Positions 7,175-10,796 of a DNA stretch of 10,796 nt are shown here, piece by piece. The notes below the pieces were generated by a model. The model was not told where the DNA came from, searched no databases, and saw only the letters and a program-made list of their open reading frames with translations. The position numbers were made by a program, and so were the translations under genes. This stretch comes from an uncultured Verrucomicrobiota bacterium (GTDB lineage Bacteria; Verrucomicrobiota; Verrucomicrobiia; Chthoniobacterales; SZAS-18): the NCBI GenBank assembly GCA_937873255.1, contig CALMVM010000520.1:13700-24495 (forward strand), given 5' to 3'. How positions within the stretch are numbered: position 1 is the stretch's first letter; each line of letters starts with the position of its first letter.

Positions 7175-7770
7175 TGGACACAGCGCATCTTAAACCCACT
7201 GCTCAGCAATTCCGGATTGGCGTTTTTGGCGGAGCGTTCGTGATTGACTCCGAGCGGGCCGAAGAAATGGCAAGGGAAATCGGCCGGGGCATCGTCAGGC
7301 GCGGGCACATCGTCATGACCGGAGCTACCTCGGGCCTTCCGCATATCGCAGGTAAAGCCGCCTTGGAAGCAGGAGGGGTAGTGCTTGGCGTCTCCCCCGC
7401 TCGGGATGCGGTCGAACATACGAACCGTTACAAGAAGCCTCTAGATGGTTGCAGCCACATCTTTTATACGGGCCAGGGTTACACGGGGCGGAATTACCTC
7501 AATCTCCGCAATTGTGACATGGGGGTTTTTATCGGCGGGGAAGCCGGCACTCTCGAGGAATACTGCGTTGGTATTTACGAGGGTCTTGTTCTCGGTGCTC
7601 TGACCAATTCCGGAGGAATTTGTGAGTTGCTCCCGGAAATTGTCAAGCGGTTCAAGACCGACCACGGGGGAGCCTTCTGTTTTTCGGACGAACCCGAGAA
7701 TTTACTTGATACAATGATTTCCCAACACTTGGCCAAGGTGCCAAAGCTGGATTGGACCACAGGTGGATAA
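7174..7770 (+). CDS. SLOG-fold protein, TIGR00725/LOG-like
   Basis: This 198-residue Rossmann-like protein belongs to the SLOG/LOG superfamily, whose members bind or hydrolyse nucleotide derivatives. Visible landmarks are F-G-G-A (18-21) after the first strand, T-G-A-T-S-G (49-54), K-A-A-L-E-A-G-G (61-68), V-L-G-V-S-P, then R106-N-Y-x-x-L and F-I-G121-G122-E-A-G125-T126-L-E128-E129. The last motif has one residue more than the P-G-G-x-G-T-x-x-E of cytokinin-activating LOG enzymes and looks more like the G-G-x-A-G-T-L-x-E of TIGR00725 proteins, so a phosphoribohydrolase role should not be assumed. It is often misnamed lysine decarboxylase. It starts at the TAATG overlap with the aldo/keto reductase and is the last gene of the operon. 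Its position suggests it handles a nucleotide-linked intermediate or signal, which is inference. Confidence 0.85.
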   Translation: MDTAHLKPTAQQFRIGVFGGAFVIDSERAEEMAREIGRGIVRRGHIVMTGATSGLPHIAGKAALEAGGVVLGVSPARDAVEHTNRYKKPLDGCSHIFYTGQGYTGRNYLNLRNCDMGVFIGGEAGTLEEYCVGIYEGLVLGALTNSGGICELLPEIVKRFKTDHGGAFCFSDEPENLLDTMISQHLAKVPKLDWTTGG

Positions 7771-8702
7771 AAGGTTGCAGAGGATGTTTCAGATTGAGAA
7801 GGAACGGCGTCGTTGCCGTTGGGCAAAGACGGGGCAGGATGCACCGTGGCCGATGCCGTTGAGATAGCATTCGCCGCGATTCACTCCCTGCGCTCATCGT
7901 CTGGCGGCTGCGCCGCCCGCCGGTGCTTACAAGGAAGCGTGTGTGTGGGTGAACGTCGCGGGTCGTCAGGGGCAGCGGTGCGGTAAACCACGGACCGTGG
8001 CTGCAACGGGCTTCTCGCCGGAGGCGAAGGACGCGTTCCACGCCCCGATCCTTATTTAAAAGGTATCAATAGATTGTTACCCTAGTCAGGGGAATAAATA
8101 AATGCGTGCGCGAGGAGCCTGGGGCTCAATGGCGGAAGGAAGTGGAAAAATAGAGGTTCCCAAGATATAGCTGTTGCTAGATTGGTACTGGTCGTTGAAT
8201 TTGACGCGGGGTTCAGTGAGACTGATGGCGGGCTGGACTTGGGCTATTCCCAAGGATCACGCCTCATGGCATTTTAGGTTAGCAAACGTGATGACTTCTG
8301 CGCCCGTCTCGAAAGAGGTTGCGCGTCGGCCATCCACCGTCACCGCAGGATCCACGGGCATGACCGTCATGGAAACCCGTGAGGGAATCACAAGCGCGGC
8401 AGCGCGTTTCGCAAGGGTGAACATATGGGGATACAAGCAGACTAATCTAGGACGCAGAAAGCGAATCCGATTTCGTAACTGCGTTGATTTCCCAACCATA
8501 CTTACGCGCTTTTTTGCTGCCGGTATGAACGGAGGTCAACGCATCTACGGAGGGTTGATTGTTTTCAGGATATGGGTGACAAGGTGATTCGTCTTGCAAG
8601 GATGGATGTCAGATATCCGGTAAGGCCCCGGAGCGATTAACCGCATAGCAGCAGGCAGCAGCAAGGATCACCTAACATTGTGCGAAATAAAGAATATTAT
8701 AG
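7771..8702. other. Non-coding stretch of 932 bases, no convincing gene
   Basis: This stretch separates the transporter operon from the minus-strand element genes. Two weak frames oppose each other at 8174-8587 (plus, TTG start) and 8257-8499 (minus); neither has a ribosome binding site or a recognisable domain, and since both cannot easily be real I call neither. The first 280 bases are GC-rich with several short perfect hairpins; the part around 8050-8170 is AT-richer. No tRNA, integrase or clear attachment core is visible, although an element boundary is expected here. I see no intrinsic terminator for either flanking gene set: the hairpin at 7803-7820 after the operon lacks a T-run. Confidence 0.5.
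7803..8127. repeat. Cluster of short perfect inverted repeats
   Basis: Five small palindromes occur within about 325 bases: AACGGC/GCCGTT (7803-7820, 6-base loop), GGCGGC/GCCGCC (7903-7917, 3-base loop), CCACGG/CCGTGG (7988-8000, 1-base loop), TCGCC/GGCGA (8015-8027, 3-base loop) and GAGCC/GGCTC (8115-8127, 3-base loop). None is followed by a T-run. They may be parts of an interspersed intergenic repeat or structured transcript, or be expected by chance in GC-rich DNA. Confidence 0.3.
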
Positions 8703-10523
8703 TTATAGAGAGGACCTACTGCGCAAGCTGCTGGTTACTGCTGACTGGCTGGAATGCTTTTCGAAGATGTAATGTTTCATCGGAAAAGTGCCCGATCCGG
8801 TCGCGCGTTGACGGTAGCGGATGATTCGGCGGATTTTGTATCCGCCTACAACGGCTTCTGCGGGACCCTCACCGCGCGGAAAAATGCGGCGGAGATGGGT
8901 GCCGAGCAACCGTTCCATTGCCTCGTGTGTTGCTTCAGGATTTGCCCCTGGAACCTGAATTTGGTTTTCGGTGGCCGCAGCGACGATGTCGGCCGCTGAG
9001 TACGCGATGTCCGGACCCGGGGACTGCGCAACGAACGAGTCCCCCATGGCCGACAAAAATGAAGCTGTCGCCCCGGTCTGCTGCTCCTGAGCCTCGCGAT
9101 GATCGTCAAATACACCCTTGGCACCGATGATGTGCTCCAAAATCCAATCGACGATTTGGAACCATTCACGAAAGCGATGGCGCTGATTTGCGGAGCGCTG
9201 TTTGCCTGCCTCATGCCACGCCTTGATAATTCGAAAAACGCACCCGAGGTAGTGCTCCTGCTGCGCGTGAACGTGGTCAAGCAAGTCGCCTTCATCGAAC
9301 ACCTTCCAGGCGTACGTACTGGGGCGTTTCAGGAGGCGTACCACGTTGCAGCGACTGGCAATATCCGGCGTCAGGTTCGCGCCATTCGAGGTGACGAACA
9401 AATAGTGGCGGCGCGGATTGATGCCGGCGGCGATGGCGTACGGGATCCGCGCTGAGATATCCTCGGCAGTCATCAACGCAGCCAGGAAAGGACTTTTGAA
9501 GTCGCCTACCACGTTGTCGATTTGAATGAGGAACTTTCCCTTGCTCATGGCGGTCGCAACGCTTTCGTCTAGGGAGCCGACGCCTCCTTCGGTCGTCCCC
9601 ACTGTGAACAGTTTCATATTGTAAACCGCACCAACTACCTGTTGGCGATACCCTTTTCCGCTTTCAAATTCCTCCGCCACGCTGAAGTCAATGGGTACAG
9701 GGCCTTTAATCCACCCGCCCATCGTCAAGGCGGGTGTGAGAAGGCTTGCGAAGTCTCGCCAGGCATCGTGCTCGGACGCAAATGGCGTGTCGCTGCCCAA
9801 CTGGCATAGGTCATGGATAGCGGTTTCTAGGGGAATACCTGAAAGCGCCGTTTTGTTCTTGGTGACGATGATGCCCCCTCGGTGATTGTGGTAGCCAGGT
9901 CCCAATATCCGCAACGCGCCAGCGTCGTCCTCGATCAGCACGGGGCAGGGTACCAAGAGTGAGACAGGCAGGGTCTTTGTAAGCAAAGCACGAGTCTTCA
10001 ACAGGATCTCCGCCTTGTATTTGCTCATTCGCTTCTGGTGAGAATACCACTGCCCTTTGAATAAATAGTACCGGACGGTGACGGCGAGTTCACTCATGCG
10101 GCTCGGGAAAGCGGCTGCATCGATCTCAACCAACTCCTTCTCGCCGGTTTCCGTGTCCACGCGCAGCTCTTTCAGCACCTTCCCGTGCCGGAACGCCCTT
10201 TTCGCTTTCCTGAGTAGCAAGGCGCACTGCTCCCCACACTGGTTCTCGTCAAAGTTGTCGTCGAATAGTCGCAGTTCGGGTCGCTCTGCCTCTTCTATGT
10301 TATTATGTATAACGCTGCCATGCTCTGGAAGTTCGACCGTTTCGACTGGCTCATGCGTTTCTACAGTCGTTGGAATTTCGTCCAAAGCCGGCAGCGTTTC
10401 GCCAGCCCTTATCTTCGGTAGATCATCTGTATTCCGAGGTTCAGGCGGTGGCGGGAAATGCTGGTTGAGAACATCCATGATGTCCACATCGGCGGCAAAA
10501 TCGCTTTCTCGGTCGTCGTTCAT
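8703..10523 (-). CDS. AAA+/SF3-like ATPase, probable replication helicase of a mobile element
   Basis: The 606-residue protein has an acidic, Pro-rich, likely disordered N-terminus (1-85), a middle region (about 95-270), an ATPase core (about 270-405) and a C-terminal part (about 530-590) with a winged-helix-like pattern. In the core, E284-x4-G289-K290-G-Y-R resembles Walker A with Glu in place of the first Gly and Gly after the Lys. Walker B-like F331-L-I-Q-I-D336-N337, sensor-1-like T378-S-N380-G and an Arg-finger candidate (R391 or R396) follow in the expected order. This arrangement is like the D5/SF3-type or DUF-style primase-helicase ATPases of satellites and integrative elements, in which the protein unwinds the element's origin. 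It overlaps the upstream helix-turn-helix gene (ATGA) and has a strong ribosome binding site. It has no recognisable primase motif. It could alternatively be a motor with another DNA-remodelling role. Confidence 0.65.
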   Translation of the reverse strand: MNDDRESDFAADVDIMDVLNQHFPPPPEPRNTDDLPKIRAGETLPALDEIPTTVETHEPVETVELPEHGSVIHNNIEEAERPELRLFDDNFDENQCGEQCALLLRKAKRAFRHGKVLKELRVDTETGEKELVEIDAAAFPSRMSELAVTVRYYLFKGQWYSHQKRMSKYKAEILLKTRALLTKTLPVSLLVPCPVLIEDDAGALRILGPGYHNHRGGIIVTKNKTALSGIPLETAIHDLCQLGSDTPFASEHDAWRDFASLLTPALTMGGWIKGPVPIDFSVAEEFESGKGYRQQVVGAVYNMKLFTVGTTEGGVGSLDESVATAMSKGKFLIQIDNVVGDFKSPFLAALMTAEDISARIPYAIAAGINPRRHYLFVTSNGANLTPDIASRCNVVRLLKRPSTYAWKVFDEGDLLDHVHAQQEHYLGCVFRIIKAWHEAGKQRSANQRHRFREWFQIVDWILEHIIGAKGVFDDHREAQEQQTGATASFLSAMGDSFVAQSPGPDIAYSAADIVAAATENQIQVPGANPEATHEAMERLLGTHLRRIFPRGEGPAEAVVGGYKIRRIIRYRQRATGSGTFPMKHYIFEKHSSQSAVTSSLRSRSSL

Positions 10524-10714
10524 TTGTTACCCCCTTCCTGAGAAGGAGAATTTTCGTCTCCTCGTTCGTGGTCGGCGAGTTTAGCCAGATGTGCCAAGAT
10601 GGTCGGCAGGTGGTAGACGACGACCCCACGGATGTTGCCAGGGCGGCGCAGAACTGCGAAGCGCAGCCAGCTTTCTTTACGTGCCTCGTACAGCCATGCC
10701 CGGGATACGGGCAC
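10520..10714 (-). CDS. Small helix-turn-helix protein, excisionase/AlpA-like
   Basis: The frame from the GTG at 10714 encodes 64 residues with a MerR/excisionase-type pattern: V-S-R-A-W-L-Y-E-A as recognition helix region, a basic and hydrophobic wing (L-R-F-A-V-L-R then R-G-V-V-V-Y), and a C-terminal helix (I-L-A-H-L-A-K-L). Such small proteins act as excisionases or transcription activators in integrated elements and often precede the replication gene, as here, where its TGA overlaps the next ATG. The frame is open upstream to a TAA at 10780-10778, and the residues before the GTG (E-K-I-L-L-R-K) fit the start of the same domain, yet that extension has no ATG, GTG or TTG. The GTG may truncate the fold, or a rare start such as ATT at 10729 is used. 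No good Shine-Dalgarno sequence precedes the GTG. Confidence 0.55.
   Translation of the reverse strand: MPVSRAWLYEARKESWLRFAVLRRPGNIRGVVVYHLPTILAHLAKLADHERGDENSPSQEGGNK
10530..10539 (-). promoter_or_regulatory. Strong ribosome binding site of the AAA+ gene
   Basis: On the minus strand AGGAAGGGGG lies six bases before the ATG at 10523-10521. It fixes the start of the 606-residue protein and sits inside the last codons of the upstream helix-turn-helix gene, so the downstream gene can be translated independently as well as by coupling. Confidence 0.65.
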
Positions 10715-10796
10715 CTTCCGGAGAAGAATTTTTTCTCGTACCTGACGTGACTTCGCTTTTTCGAGCCGGGTGCTGAGTTAGTCTGGGGTGCCAACG

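Noticed and set aside
7652..8041. A 129-codon minus-strand frame overlapping the end of the SLOG gene
   Set aside because: Rich in Arg, Pro and Ser, partly antisense to a well-supported gene, with no domain; it reflects GC-rich DNA.
8257..8499. An 80-codon minus-strand frame in the gene-free zone
   Set aside because: Codon composition is plausible but there is no ribosome binding site or recognisable domain, and a frame of similar quality lies antisense to it at 8174-8587.
8616..8632. TCCGG/CCGGA inverted repeat as terminator of the AAA+ gene
   Set aside because: Only a 5-bp stem with a 7-base loop and no T-run on the minus strand.
8646..8664. Short GCAGCA-type repeats
   Set aside because: Too few and too short for a CRISPR array, iteron set or satellite repeat.
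8696..8726. Minus-strand TATAAT (8696-8701) with TTGCGC (8721-8726)
   Set aside because: Spacing is 19 bases, the -35 is poor, it overlaps the end of the AAA+ gene, and no convincing gene lies downstream.

Overview
Organism: this looks like a Gram-negative bacterium. The solute-binding lipoprotein at 3084 has a lipobox (L-A-G-C) with Asp at +2, as in inner-membrane lipoproteins of diderms. Most genes lack a clear Shine-Dalgarno sequence, the GC content is patchy, and there is no rRNA or tRNA to place it. I cannot name a phylum with confidence.

Left part (51-3030) resembles an accessory or defence-type region. A plus-strand gene (51-1274) encodes a predicted alpha-helical protein with the R-x4-H motif of HEPN ribonucleases. 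It converges on a minus-strand series of three pieces: a broken gene (3030-2764, interrupted by an in-frame TAG), an unrecognised 157-residue protein (2751-2278), and a predicted PD-(D/E)XK nuclease (2239-1295). The HEPN and nuclease genes meet tail to tail at a hairpin that overlaps the nuclease stop codon.

Centre (3084-7770) is one tightly coupled plus-strand operon of six genes, every junction overlapping by 1-7 bases. The order is: amino-acid-type periplasmic binding lipoprotein, ABC permease, ABC ATPase, unrecognised multi-pass membrane protein, aldo/keto reductase with an intact D-Y-K-H tetrad, and a SLOG/TIGR00725-like nucleotide-binding protein. The first three make a plausible importer for a small polar solute. 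The last three have no obvious standard link to it, so this may be an uptake-plus-modification module of unknown substrate. GC content falls sharply inside the permease gene (about 4340), stays low to the end of the membrane protein (about 6250), then rises again, so the operon looks like a mosaic.

Region 7771-8702 has no convincing gene. It holds several short perfect inverted repeats and two mutually antisense weak ORFs.

Right end (8703-10777, minus strand) is the edge of a probable integrated mobile element. It has a small excisionase/AlpA-like helix-turn-helix gene translationally coupled (ATGA overlap) to a 606-residue AAA+/SF3-like ATPase, likely the element's replication helicase. The element continues beyond the right edge; no integrase or attachment site is visible here.

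The best candidates for something undescribed are the six-gene operon and the small HEPN/nuclease neighbourhood.
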